DNA of 64,000 nucleotides, from positions 434,001-498,000 of the forward strand of contig WXYP01000003.1 of NCBI GenBank assembly GCA_009901575.1, read 5' to 3'. Each line of letters starts with the position of its first letter. The stretch's first letter is position 1. Source of the DNA: Flavobacteriaceae bacterium R38. GTDB lineage: Bacteria > Bacteroidota > Bacteroidia > Flavobacteriales > Flavobacteriaceae. Of this stretch, positions 8,347 through 16,259 are shown piece after piece. A model generated the notes under the pieces. That model was not told the DNA's origin, searched no databases, and was given only the letters and a program-made list of their open reading frames with translations. The translations under genes and the position numbers were made by a program.

Positions 8347-9960
8347 TTAGTTTATCCCTGCGTAATTTATAGCGGTAAGTCGATGCATGTCATAATTATA
8401 TGTTGAAAGATCATCTTTATTAAACTTAGAAATATCATCGTATCCACATGCTCTTGCTATGACTTTGATAAGATTGTTTGTGGCGTCAAAATAATTGTGT
8501 AATTGTTTAGCAGAAGATTCTATGATCAACCTGCTGCGTAAAGATTCTTTTTGAGTAGCAATACCAACAGGACAATTATTACTTCCGCAGGCTCTCATTC
8601 CCAGACAACCTATAGCTTGTATTGCAGAATTTGAAACAGCTACAGCATCGGCACCTAGCATTAATGCTTTGGCAAAATCTTCTGCTATACGCAACCCTCC
8701 GGTAATCACTAAAGTAACGTCTGAAGCTTGTCTTTTATCAAGATATTTTCGCGCTCTAGCCAGGGCTGGAATGGTTGGAACATTAATGTTGTCTCTTAAA
8801 ATGGTAGGAGCAGAACCTGTTCCTCCACCTCTTCCATCCAGAATGATATAATCTACACCAACTTGTAATGCAAATTCAATATCTCTTTCTATATGACTGG
8901 CTGCAATTTTAAATCCGATTGGGATACCTCCCGTATATTCTCTCACTTTATCTGCAAAATCTTTAAAATCGTCAACACCATGAAAATCCGGGAAGGTAGC
9001 GGGAGAAATTGCAGTTTCTCCTTCTTTTAATCCGCGGACTTCAGCTATTTCTTTACTGACTTTACTTCCGGGAAGATGTCCTCCTGTCCCTGTTTTAGCT
9101 CCCTGTCCGCCTTTAAAATGAAAAGCTTGTACATTATCGAGTTTATCCCATGAAAAACCGAATTTTGCAGAAGCCAATTCATAAAAATATTTAGAATTGT
9201 TTTCATGTTCCTGAGGGAGTACCCCTCCTTCTCCCGAGCAAATACCTGTACCGGCTCGTTCTGCACCTTTTGAAAGTGCAATTTTAGCTTCTCTTGATAA
9301 AGCTCCAAAACTCATATCGGAAACAAATAATGGAATGTCAAGAGTTAATGGTTTTTTTGCTTTTGGACCAATAATAACTTTTGTCTTAACTTCTTCATGA
9401 TCCAGAAGAGGCCTGCTTGCTAATTGTGCCGGTAAAAATTGAATATCACTCCATTTGGGTAATGTATTTCTGTCTACTCCCATTGAAGAAGAAAAACCAT
9501 GATGCCCGACATTCTTAAGGCCGTTTTTTGCTAACTCCTTTATATAATTGGTATAAGGTTCTGTATCTTCCGGGTGCGTATCTGCATAAGCTCCCAGATA
9601 TTCATCTCTATTGAAAGGTTGAGGATGTTTTTCTTCAAAAGCTATTATTTCATTCTCATCAATTAATAACGAATCCCCTTCAATATATTCTTTGAATTTG
9701 TGAAGTTGTTCGTCATTATTATATTCGCTAACGCCGGTATCGTATCTGTAATCCCAACCATGAACACCACAAATTAAGTTATGTCCGTCTATATGTCCGT
9801 CTGCAAGTAATGCCCCTCTATGGTGGCACCTTCCATAAAGAACAGAGATTCCTTTTTCGTGTTTAACTATTACTAGATCAGTGTTTTTAACTAATGCGTA
9901 AGCTGGTTCTTTTTCTTTTAATGAAGAGACTTTGGCAATTTCAAGAAGTTGCATTGACAT
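8347..9960 (-). CDS. Rieske domain fused to a glutamate-synthase-like FMN/Fe-S domain
   Basis: The predicted 537-residue protein begins with a Rieske domain (C45, H47, C64, H67; RCHHRGALLADG, then CGVHGWDYRY). The rest is the FMN-binding TIM-barrel of the GltB synthase domain: LFVSDMSFGALS, AGTGICSGEGG, HFKGGQGAKTGTGG, IILDGRGGGTGSAP, and the [3Fe-4S] cysteines in CLGMRACGSNNCPVG. It lacks the class II glutaminase domain and the central domain of true GOGAT, so it resembles the stand-alone GltB2/archaeal-type proteins, whose substrates are mostly unknown. An ATG 36 bases upstream (9996) is possible, but the 9960 start follows an AACAAACAAAAAC leader and leaves little before the domain. First gene of the operon; no TAnnTTTG box is visible upstream, so it may be read through from the LuxE-like gene. 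Confidence 0.85.
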   Translation of the reverse strand: MSMQLLEIAKVSSLKEKEPAYALVKNTDLVIVKHEKGISVLYGRCHHRGALLADGHIDGHNLICGVHGWDYRYDTGVSEYNNDEQLHKFKEYIEGDSLLIDENEIIAFEEKHPQPFNRDEYLGAYADTHPEDTEPYTNYIKELAKNGLKNVGHHGFSSSMGVDRNTLPKWSDIQFLPAQLASRPLLDHEEVKTKVIIGPKAKKPLTLDIPLFVSDMSFGALSREAKIALSKGAERAGTGICSGEGGVLPQEHENNSKYFYELASAKFGFSWDKLDNVQAFHFKGGQGAKTGTGGHLPGSKVSKEIAEVRGLKEGETAISPATFPDFHGVDDFKDFADKVREYTGGIPIGFKIAASHIERDIEFALQVGVDYIILDGRGGGTGSAPTILRDNINVPTIPALARARKYLDKRQASDVTLVITGGLRIAEDFAKALMLGADAVAVSNSAIQAIGCLGMRACGSNNCPVGIATQKESLRSRLIIESSAKQLHNYFDATNNLIKVIARACGYDDISKFNKDDLSTYNYDMHRLTAINYAGIN

Positions 9961-10089
9961 GTTTTTGTTTGTTAAATAATTGTGTTCAAGGTACATATTC
10001 TAGGTCGTAATGCCATATTATATATTACGAGAACTGTCGTTTAAAGTAAAAAACTAAAAAAAATATCGTTAGTAGCGGTAGGTTTTGAG

Positions 10090-11067
10090 TTAAAAAACCA
10101 TGAGGTTGCATCCTCTTATGTCTGAATGATCAAACCTTCCTAAAATTTTAAAAGTACCATCTGTGTAAAGTTTACCTAAGTCTTGAGTGGCGATGAATGA
10201 ACACGAATGAAGATTGGCCAGGTCTATAACGTTAACGCCTCCTGTTTTTTCAAAAGGCTGACTGGTAAGTGGATCTTCTGTATCTCTGATGTTTATTTTC
10301 ATCCATGGAGGGCATTCAAAAATTCCGTTTCCTTTAGAATATGCCTGAGATAAAAGTTCTGTCATTCCGTATTCCGAATGAATTTGAGATACTCCAAACC
10401 CTTCTTGCAATTGTGCGTGTAACTCTTCCCGAATTAATTCTTTTCTCCTGCCTTTCATTCCGCCTGTTTCCATAACTATCGTGTTTTTCAATTGAAAGTT
10501 ATGTTGTTCGATAAGGTCTAATAATGCAAAAGAAACCCCTATTAATAATATTTTTTTACCCGAAGCATCCAGTTGAATTAATTTACTCTTTAAGTCATCT
10601 AAATTGTTGAGGTAAAAGCCACTATCAGGATTATTAGATTTTTTAATTAAATCATTAACCATATATATCAAAGAAGAACCTTCTCTTTCAAGATAAGATG
10701 GTAATAAGGCTAAAACGGTATATTCTTTTATATCTCCATAATATTGTTTGAAAATAGAGAGGTAACTTTTTTCGTAAAGGGCTAAATCACTTATATGATG
10801 TTTGCTGGTGGATTTTCCGGTAGTACCACTGCTGGTAAAGATAGTTTGTGTTTTTTTATTACCGGAGAGTACGAGATGTGATTTAAAAAATTGAATGGGC
10901 AAAAAAGGAATTTCTGTACTCTTGGATATTGTTTTGGGAGCAGTTTTGAGATGATCACAAAATTCTCGGTATACTTTATTGTTTTGATATTGATAAGTAA
11001 AAACTTTAAGAGCAATGTCTTCGAATTCCCGGGAGGTTTTTATATTGAAAATAGCATTGCTATCCAT
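10090..11067 (-). CDS. LuxE-like acyl-protein synthetase / acyl transferase
   Basis: A 325-residue protein of the LuxE family (adenylate-forming superfamily). The ATP-binding motif FTSSGTTGKSTSKH is near residues 78-92, and a later block GVSQIHSEYGMTELLSQA corresponds to the adenylation motif with its conserved YGMTE. LuxE activates fatty acids for aldehyde synthesis in luminous bacteria; non-luminous Bacteroidota carry a shorter stand-alone homologue of unknown role, and no luxCD genes are nearby. Cytosolic. It lies 93-130 bases upstream of the Rieske operon on the same strand with no visible terminator between. The start follows a -7 box at 11089-11096. Confidence 0.85.
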   Translation of the reverse strand: MDSNAIFNIKTSREFEDIALKVFTYQYQNNKVYREFCDHLKTAPKTISKSTEIPFLPIQFFKSHLVLSGNKKTQTIFTSSGTTGKSTSKHHISDLALYEKSYLSIFKQYYGDIKEYTVLALLPSYLEREGSSLIYMVNDLIKKSNNPDSGFYLNNLDDLKSKLIQLDASGKKILLIGVSFALLDLIEQHNFQLKNTIVMETGGMKGRRKELIREELHAQLQEGFGVSQIHSEYGMTELLSQAYSKGNGIFECPPWMKINIRDTEDPLTSQPFEKTGGVNVIDLANLHSCSFIATQDLGKLYTDGTFKILGRFDHSDIRGCNLMVF

Positions 11068-11088
11068 TCTTGTTTTAAGGCTTTAAAG

Positions 11089-11096
11089 CAAAAATA
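11089..11096 (-). promoter_or_regulatory. Bacteroidota -7 element upstream of the LuxE-like gene
   Basis: The minus strand reads TATTTTTG, a full match to TAnnTTTG, 21 bases before the ATG at 11067. No clear -33 TTTG box is seen at the usual 19-base spacing. Confidence 0.55.
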
Positions 11097-11139
11097 TAGA
11101 ATAAGCCAGATTAATGCGTAAGATTTATGTGAAAAAAGA

Positions 11140-11165
11140 AAAAGCTTCCGAACCTGGAAGCTTTT
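11140..11165 (-). terminator. Intrinsic terminator after the short T9SS-tailed gene
   Basis: A 10-bp perfect inverted repeat (aaaagcttcc / ggaagctttt) with a 6-base loop, followed on the minus strand by a T-rich run. It lies 19 bases after the stop codon of the 128-residue gene. Confidence 0.85.
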
Positions 11166-11183
11166 ATATTTTAGAGTAAAAGT

Positions 11184-11570
11184 TTATCTGATAACTAATT
11201 TACGGGTGACCTGTTGATCGGATTCTATTACTTTGAGTAAATAAACTCCGGGATCTAAACGGGATACATTTAACGAAGTAGAGCCAATAGTAGTTCTTAA
11301 GACTTCATTAGCTAGAACATCGTAAATTCTAATTTCTTTGGATAAATTCCTTTTTGATACGATATTAACAAATCCATTGGTTACTGGATTAGGATACATC
11401 TTAAAACCTTCAATCTCTTTTTCCTGATCTCCGGTAGAAGATTTTGTAACCTTGGCAAGTTCTGGGCTTTTTTTATCAGGCGGGCTGGTATCCTGATAAA
11501 ACTCTTTCTGTCCAACGGACAGTTGCATGACTAGTAGGGCAGTAAAAGTCAGCAAGTAATTGTTTCTCAT
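11184..11570 (-). CDS. Short exported protein consisting mainly of a T9SS type A sorting domain
   Basis: A 128-residue protein with a signal peptide (about residues 1-20, ending SVGQ), a 35-residue polar linker, and a C-terminal domain typical of T9SS cargo: FKMYPNPVTNGFVNI, EIRIYDVLANEVL, LDPGVYLLKVIE and a final KLVIR. The usual function of this tail is to direct a large passenger across the outer membrane, where the sortase may remove it and attach the passenger to lipopolysaccharide. Here almost no passenger exists. It has its own -7 box and terminator, so it appears to be an independent short transcript and not a gene remnant. Confidence 0.85.
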   Translation of the reverse strand: MRNNYLLTFTALLVMQLSVGQKEFYQDTSPPDKKSPELAKVTKSSTGDQEKEIEGFKMYPNPVTNGFVNIVSKRNLSKEIRIYDVLANEVLRTTIGSTSLNVSRLDPGVYLLKVIESDQQVTRKLVIR

Positions 11571-11595
11571 GGCACGATTTAAGTTAAGTTATAAA

Positions 11596-11603
11596 CAAAT
11601 ATA
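11596..11603 (-). promoter_or_regulatory. Bacteroidota -7 element for the short T9SS-tailed gene
   Basis: The minus strand reads TATATTTG, a full match to TAnnTTTG, 25 bases upstream of the start codon. The 301-base gap 11571-11871 otherwise holds a weak inverted repeat (cgataaa / tttatcg, 11721-11743) and the terminator at 11821-11848; I see no gene in it. Confidence 0.5.
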
Positions 11604-11820
11604 ATAATTTTAAGATAGTTGCGTTACCCGGGGGTTACTTTTTTTGTGAAACCTTACATTTTTGTTGTGAAACTTATCATAAATAGTGGTGAACTCCTTC
11701 AAAAGCAAGGTCAAAATATCCGATAAAAAGCTATTATTTATCGAAGAAGTGCAATTTTTTAACGTATTTCCTGCTTTTTAAAGGCAAAAAGAAAATTAAA
11801 TTATTTTTTTTATGTAAATA

Positions 11821-11848
11821 AAAAGGCACTCCATTAAGAGTGCCTTTT
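11821..11848. terminator. Intrinsic terminator after the beta-helix lipoprotein gene
   Basis: An 11-bp perfect inverted repeat (aaaaggcactc / gagtgcctttt) with a 6-base loop and T-runs on both strands, 23 bases beyond the stop codon of the lipoprotein gene. Confidence 0.9.
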
Positions 11849-11871
11849 TAATATTGTTATATTTTCTAATC

Positions 11872-13143
11872 TTAGTTGTTAGCGTTCCCTGTGAAAGTTG
11901 GGTTACCAGCATCTATTGCTACGTTAGAAAAAGTAGTAACGTTATCGAAGATTAATTGACCAGTTACAATATCATCAATTTCAAAGTGAAATCTTGAATT
12001 TCCATCGATGTTGAATAAGATATTGTCAAACTGAGCTGCAGTACCTCTTCTTAAACGAAGTGCATCATCATCTCCAGAAGAGTTGAAAGTTGCATTTCTA
12101 ACTGTTGGATTAGATCTTGGAGATGCATCGTTATCAGCGCTTAAGTTATCTGCCTCTATACAGTGATCTGCTCCAGATGGCTGATCTGCGATAATATTGT
12201 CTAAAGTTCCAACAAATCCTTCTGCCCAGTCAAATGAATCATCAAATGCATTAGAATATAAGTTTGTACCGTTAACAGTTCCACCAAACCATTCGAATCC
12301 GTCATCTTGTCCCTGGAATACTTCTAAGAATTCTAAAGTAGTTCCAGAACCTACAGCGTAGAAAGAGAAACCGTTAAATTCTGATTCAGTATTAATTTGA
12401 GTTCCAGGATAAGCAAGGATTGTGTATCTTAAAGATCCTGAGCTGTCAGCAGCAGCACTTCCTCCGTAAGGAAGATCTTCACCTACGTTATCAGCGATTT
12501 CTGCATTACCAGTACCTCCATTTAAGTTAATAGGTGCATTTCCTAATAAAACGATACCACCCCAAGAACCAGAAGTCTGAGAAGAAGAACTAAAGATTAC
12601 AGGATTAACTGCAGTACCATTTGTATTTAAAGTACCTCCTTGATTTACCACGATAACATCAGCAGCAGTTACATCAGTTCCGCCGATAGCTGCATTATTA
12701 GATGGATCAGCAAATAAGAATGTACCAGCTGGAATAGTTAAACTAGCTCCGTCTCTTACGAAAACAGCACCAACAATTTCATAAACTTCAGCAGCATCTA
12801 GTGTTACATCAGTAGTGATTTCACCAGTTAATGTCTGAGTTGCTGTAAAGTTAGTTGGAAGCACAGTACCTGAAGTACTAACAGTAAATGCGAATTGATC
12901 TTCATCTGCACCAGCTGCGCTATTGTTTGTTTGTACTCTTGAGTTAAATACATCTATAGTAGCCTGAGTCCAATCTCCTGTAGCTGCATCAAACTGAACT
13001 TGTGTTGGAGGTGTTCCACCACCATTACCACCGTTTCCGCCATTACCACCGTTTCCACCATCTGGATCGATGATAGGATCATCATCACTACTACAAGCTG
13101 CAAATGCTAGTAAAATAAAGCTTAAAAAGAATAATTTTTTCAT
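11872..13143 (-). CDS. Beta-helix-type surface lipoprotein of the TonB receptor locus
   Basis: A predicted 423-residue lipoprotein with the signal MKKLFFLSFILLAFAACSS (lipid attachment at the Cys), a flexible linker made of GGN repeats, and a parallel-beta-helix-like body with recurring turns such as VFVRDGASLTIPAGTFLFA, VNQGGTLNTNGTAVNPVIF and SWGGIVLLGNAPIN. Flavobacterial proteins of this kind are often mislabelled as multidrug transporters; no transporter feature is present. An ATG 51 bases upstream would put the signal peptide internally, so 13143 is the chosen start. It has its own promoter (13192-13199) with PhoB-like repeats (13209-13235) and lies downstream of the TonB receptor. It probably binds the nutrient taken up by that receptor. 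Confidence 0.8.
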   Translation of the reverse strand: MKKLFFLSFILLAFAACSSDDDPIIDPDGGNGGNGGNGGNGGGTPPTQVQFDAATGDWTQATIDVFNSRVQTNNSAAGADEDQFAFTVSTSGTVLPTNFTATQTLTGEITTDVTLDAAEVYEIVGAVFVRDGASLTIPAGTFLFADPSNNAAIGGTDVTAADVIVVNQGGTLNTNGTAVNPVIFSSSSQTSGSWGGIVLLGNAPINLNGGTGNAEIADNVGEDLPYGGSAAADSSGSLRYTILAYPGTQINTESEFNGFSFYAVGSGTTLEFLEVFQGQDDGFEWFGGTVNGTNLYSNAFDDSFDWAEGFVGTLDNIIADQPSGADHCIEADNLSADNDASPRSNPTVRNATFNSSGDDDALRLRRGTAAQFDNILFNIDGNSRFHFEIDDIVTGQLIFDNVTTFSNVAIDAGNPTFTGNANN

Positions 13144-13191
13144 TGTTTTGTCTGTTTTTAGAATTGTACTTTTTGAGTTTAAAACTTTTGA

Positions 13192-13199
13192 CAAAAGTA
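13192..13199 (-). promoter_or_regulatory. -7 promoter element of the lipoprotein gene
   Basis: The minus strand reads TACTTTTG, a full match to TAnnTTTG, 48 bases before the chosen start codon. No -33 TTTG is present at the usual spacing; the PhoB-like repeats occupy that region, as expected for an activator-dependent promoter. Confidence 0.65.
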
Positions 13200-13208
13200 A
13201 ATTCGAGT

Positions 13209-13235
13209 CGTCATTATGATGTTACAAGAATGTTA
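13209..13235 (+). promoter_or_regulatory. PhoB/OmpR-type direct-repeat operator upstream of the lipoprotein gene
   Basis: TGTTA occurs at 13220 and 13231, exactly 11 bp apart, preceded in the same phase by the weaker CGTCA at 13209. Spacing to the -7 box is the same as at the TonB receptor promoter: 20 bases between the box and the first perfect TGTTA. OmpR/PhoB-family regulators bind 11-bp direct repeats, and E. coli Pho boxes contain TGTCA at this spacing. Confidence 0.65.
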
Positions 13236-13288
13236 TCAAAACATTTTGATTACTTAAGTTTTGCGTTAAGTAATTGTTTGCTTATTGT

Positions 13289-16072
13289 TTAAAATTTGTA
13301 ACTGAGTGAAAATGATAAAGAAGTTCCTATTTTATAAGCTACTTCACTTACATTTCTGTTTTGTCCCGGATTAGAATCAATAATAGTACGCTCATAAGTA
13401 TCGTTTAAAATATTATTCAATTTGAACGATGTTTCTATATGACTTCCTATTTTATTGGCCCAGATAAAAGACAGATTATTAAAAGGTTGTTCAAATTCAT
13501 CTTCGTATTGAACAGAACCAGTACCAGAACCTACCCCGGAGATACGCTCACTAAAGGTGTTGAATAAGAGTGTGAATTTACTCTTATAACCTTTTCCAAA
13601 GTTTACATCATAGTTAAGATCTGCATTTAATAAGAAATCTGAAGCTCCCTGTAATCTTCTTGTGTTATTTGTTAAGTTTAATTGCTGTTGCAATTCATCA
13701 GAAATAGTTACTTCAGAATCCATTAAAGTTACATTGGCTCCAAATGAAATATTGTTGAATTTTTCTTTGTTAAGTAAGAAACCTAATGTAGTCTGGAATT
13801 CGAATTCTGCTCCATAAAGAACTGCTTCATCAGTATTATCAAAAACTGTTCTGATAAAAGAACCACTGTCTTCAATAAGGCGCTCAATAGGATTCTCGAT
13901 ATATTTTGTAAATAAGTTTACACTAAATAAACTATTACTGTTAGGGAAAATCTCATATTTTAAATCCAGGTTAAAGTTATCTGAGTTTTCAATGTCTGTA
14001 CTACCCTGGATAAGGTCACCAAGTGAGTTTTGTCTTGTAATAGGAACAATTTCGATGTTTTTAGGACGTGTATATGTCTTACTTCCCGCTAATCTTAAGT
14101 TAGATTTTTCATTTAACTGATACTTTACGTTGAAGGAAGGAAGTACAAAAAACTCATCAAACTCGAAAGAAGATTGTAAAGCATCTTCTCCTACATTTCT
14201 TGTAAAGCTCTCTAATCTAACCCCTAAAAGTGCACTTAACCTATCATTGAAGTTAAGGTTATAAGAAGCGTTTCCTGCAAAAATAGTAGTCTCTATATCA
14301 AGGAAAGGAGTATCTGGTAACTCTACATAAGAGGTGTTGTTATTTGCAAGGAATGCCTGATTTAAACTTGCATCTATATTATTTGGATCGATATCAATCG
14401 CTCCGATTCCACTTAAGTTAATAAGTGCAAAACGGTTAAATACATCCAATCCTTCATTGTTGAAATCAAGACCAACACGAAAACGGTCTGCATTTTCACT
14501 TTTATCAGTATTGATATCTAACTCATAAGCTGCGTTAGCTGCGTAGTTGTTGTTTTCCGTATTCAGGAAATATCTGAATAATCTTCCTGAGTTAGTTGAA
14601 AATCGGAATCCTCCTTCATCTTGTTGCTCAAGAGTAACAACGGTATTATCCGGTTGTTCGTAATCTGAAGTACCATAAGTAGCTCCATAATTTAATCTAC
14701 TGTTTTCATTGAACTTGTATGTTCCTACAGCCTGTAATTGGTGTAATGTAGATTGCACAAATTTAGATTCAACCCCTTGTAGGTTAGCTCCGAATTCTGC
14801 AAAACGTCCGAAGTTATCATTTACGTTATTGCTTGTACTTTTTACAAAAATATAATTAAGGTCTATATTGTTTTTCGCTGTACGGTTGAATATAGAGAAC
14901 AATAAACTTGAATTAGTATTAACTGCAAAACTGTTTCCTCTGTTAATAGTTCTCAAAAGCTGCCCCTGAGGGTTTCTTAAGAAACTGTCTCCTATATTAG
15001 AATCGAATGAATTACTGTAATTAGCTCCTACATAATAAGCAGTCTTACTCGCTTTCTCAACATTTTGAGCAATTACTCCGGCATTAGCAATACTAAAACC
15101 ACTAGAGATAGGTGCTGTGATACGTTCTACATCAAAATCAGATTCAAAAGCATTAACTGCATCCTGACCCTGAGCCGTGAAAAGTTGTCCTGATCCTGCA
15201 GTAGAATTACTTAATGCAGCAGGTGTAGCACGATCATTTACACCTCCAAAACCTAATAAATTAAGATCACCACCTTCTTCATCTGTGATGAAATCGTTGC
15301 TTAGTGACTGGAAATTAACTCCTACACTAAATCCTATTTTAGTAAAACCACTTACTGGGATTTCTTTTGTATCCACATTAAATGTAGCTCCGGCAAAATC
15401 TCCGTATAAATCAGAATAAAAGATTTTATTTACATCAATTTTAGAAACCAATGAAGAAGTAAAAAGCGATAAGTCAGGAATTTTAGTTTCCCAGTTTACC
15501 GGAGAAATAGGAAGGTTGTTAACGGTTAAGTAATTATACCTTTCATCTAATCCTCTAACTACAACACCTCTGGAAGCCACTTTGGTAACCCCTGAAGCTT
15601 TTGTCACAGCATCTTCAACATTGCTGATTCCTTTACTCGCTAATTCCTGTGCACCAATTGATGTCTGGAATTCTACGGCATTTTTTTGATCTAATAAAAG
15701 TGCTACTGCAGACTCTCTGGAAACAGTAGTTGTAACCACAACTTCTTCTAATGCCTGGGCATCTTGTCCTAATCCAGTATTGATTTCTGTTACTTTATTA
15801 GGTTCTACTTTAACATTAGGGATTTCTAGTGTCTCATATCCGATAAAACTGATCACTAAAGTATAAGTACCAGGATCTAGATCTTCAATTCTAAATAAAC
15901 CATCAAAATCTGTAGTTGTTCCTTTTGTAGTTCCTTTGATAAGAACGTTAGCGAACGGAAGAGGTTCATCATTGAGTTCTTTGTCAGTAATTTTACCGAC
16001 AATACTTCCTTTTTCTTGAGAAAATGCTAGTGATGATACCAATACCAACACTAGAAAAAATAACTGTTTCAT
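13289..16072 (-). CDS. TonB-dependent outer-membrane receptor with N-terminal carboxypeptidase-like domain
   Basis: A predicted 927-residue receptor: signal peptide (MKQLFFLVLVLVSSLAFSQ), a carboxypeptidase-regulatory-like beta-sandwich (GSIVGKITDKELNDEPLPFA ... DFDGLFRIEDLDPGTYTL), a plug domain (EEVVVTTTVSRESAVALLL; VVVRGLDERYNYLTVNNLP), and a large beta-barrel ending in SFSLSYKF with terminal Phe. It is not of the SusC type and has no SusD partner. The chosen start is 33 bases inside the longest open frame because the signal peptide begins there. It is divergent from a PhoB/PhoR-like system, and six 11-bp-phased repeats cover the region upstream of its promoter. Uptake of a phosphorus-containing compound is inferred from that context only. 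Confidence 0.92.
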   Translation of the reverse strand: MKQLFFLVLVLVSSLAFSQEKGSIVGKITDKELNDEPLPFANVLIKGTTKGTTTDFDGLFRIEDLDPGTYTLVISFIGYETLEIPNVKVEPNKVTEINTGLGQDAQALEEVVVTTTVSRESAVALLLDQKNAVEFQTSIGAQELASKGISNVEDAVTKASGVTKVASRGVVVRGLDERYNYLTVNNLPISPVNWETKIPDLSLFTSSLVSKIDVNKIFYSDLYGDFAGATFNVDTKEIPVSGFTKIGFSVGVNFQSLSNDFITDEEGGDLNLLGFGGVNDRATPAALSNSTAGSGQLFTAQGQDAVNAFESDFDVERITAPISSGFSIANAGVIAQNVEKASKTAYYVGANYSNSFDSNIGDSFLRNPQGQLLRTINRGNSFAVNTNSSLLFSIFNRTAKNNIDLNYIFVKSTSNNVNDNFGRFAEFGANLQGVESKFVQSTLHQLQAVGTYKFNENSRLNYGATYGTSDYEQPDNTVVTLEQQDEGGFRFSTNSGRLFRYFLNTENNNYAANAAYELDINTDKSENADRFRVGLDFNNEGLDVFNRFALINLSGIGAIDIDPNNIDASLNQAFLANNNTSYVELPDTPFLDIETTIFAGNASYNLNFNDRLSALLGVRLESFTRNVGEDALQSSFEFDEFFVLPSFNVKYQLNEKSNLRLAGSKTYTRPKNIEIVPITRQNSLGDLIQGSTDIENSDNFNLDLKYEIFPNSNSLFSVNLFTKYIENPIERLIEDSGSFIRTVFDNTDEAVLYGAEFEFQTTLGFLLNKEKFNNISFGANVTLMDSEVTISDELQQQLNLTNNTRRLQGASDFLLNADLNYDVNFGKGYKSKFTLLFNTFSERISGVGSGTGSVQYEDEFEQPFNNLSFIWANKIGSHIETSFKLNNILNDTYERTIIDSNPGQNRNVSEVAYKIGTSLSFSLSYKF

Positions 16073-16102
16073 ATATATGTTATAAGTGTATTTAAAACAG
16101 TG

Positions 16103-16110
16103 CAAATAAA
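16103..16110 (-). promoter_or_regulatory. Probable -7 element of the TonB receptor gene
   Basis: The minus strand reads TTTATTTG, one mismatch from TAnnTTTG, 31 bases upstream of the start codon. It stands 20 bases from the perfect TGTTA at 16131, the same geometry as the lipoprotein promoter. Confidence 0.55.
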
Positions 16111-16119
16111 CAGTGGTAC

Positions 16120-16179
16120 TGTAAAGGTGATGTTATCTATGTGTTAAACATTTGTATCTTTGATGTTACGCTTATGTTA
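16120..16179 (+). promoter_or_regulatory. Phased array of six 11-bp PhoB-like repeats
   Basis: Pentamers start every 11 bases: TGTAA at 16120, TGTTA at 16131 and 16142, TGTAT at 16153, TGTTA at 16164 and 16175. Four are identical and all lie on one face of the helix, which is how OmpR/PhoB-family response regulators bind. The array lies between the TonB receptor gene and the response regulator gene and could control both. Confidence 0.75.
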
Positions 16180-16225
16180 TGAGATTAAAAGAATGTTAAG
16201 CCCTTTTATATTTTAATATTATCTT

Positions 16226-16233
16226 TACTTTTG
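16226..16233 (+). promoter_or_regulatory. Promoter of the two-component operon
   Basis: TACTTTTG matches TAnnTTTG, with TTTT at 16204-16207 at 18-base spacing as a -33 element. A transcription start near 16240 would leave a leader of about 20 bases before the response regulator start. Confidence 0.6.
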
Positions 16234-16259
16234 ATACGTAAACTACGACCAAAAACGGG

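Noticed and set aside
9045-9308. Open frame inside the Rieske-GOGAT-like gene
   Set aside because: Same-strand frame shadow of a well-conserved coding region; no start context and no known motif.
10090-11067. Bioluminescence (lux) locus
   Set aside because: Only a LuxE-like protein is present; luxA, luxB, luxC and luxD are absent.
13021-13070. Short tandem repeat that might look like a CRISPR or VNTR
   Set aside because: It is the coding sequence of the GGN-repeat linker of a lipoprotein; units are 9-12 bases with no spacers.
11872-13143. Multidrug transporter
   Set aside because: Common database label for such proteins, but this one is a lipoprotein without membrane helices.
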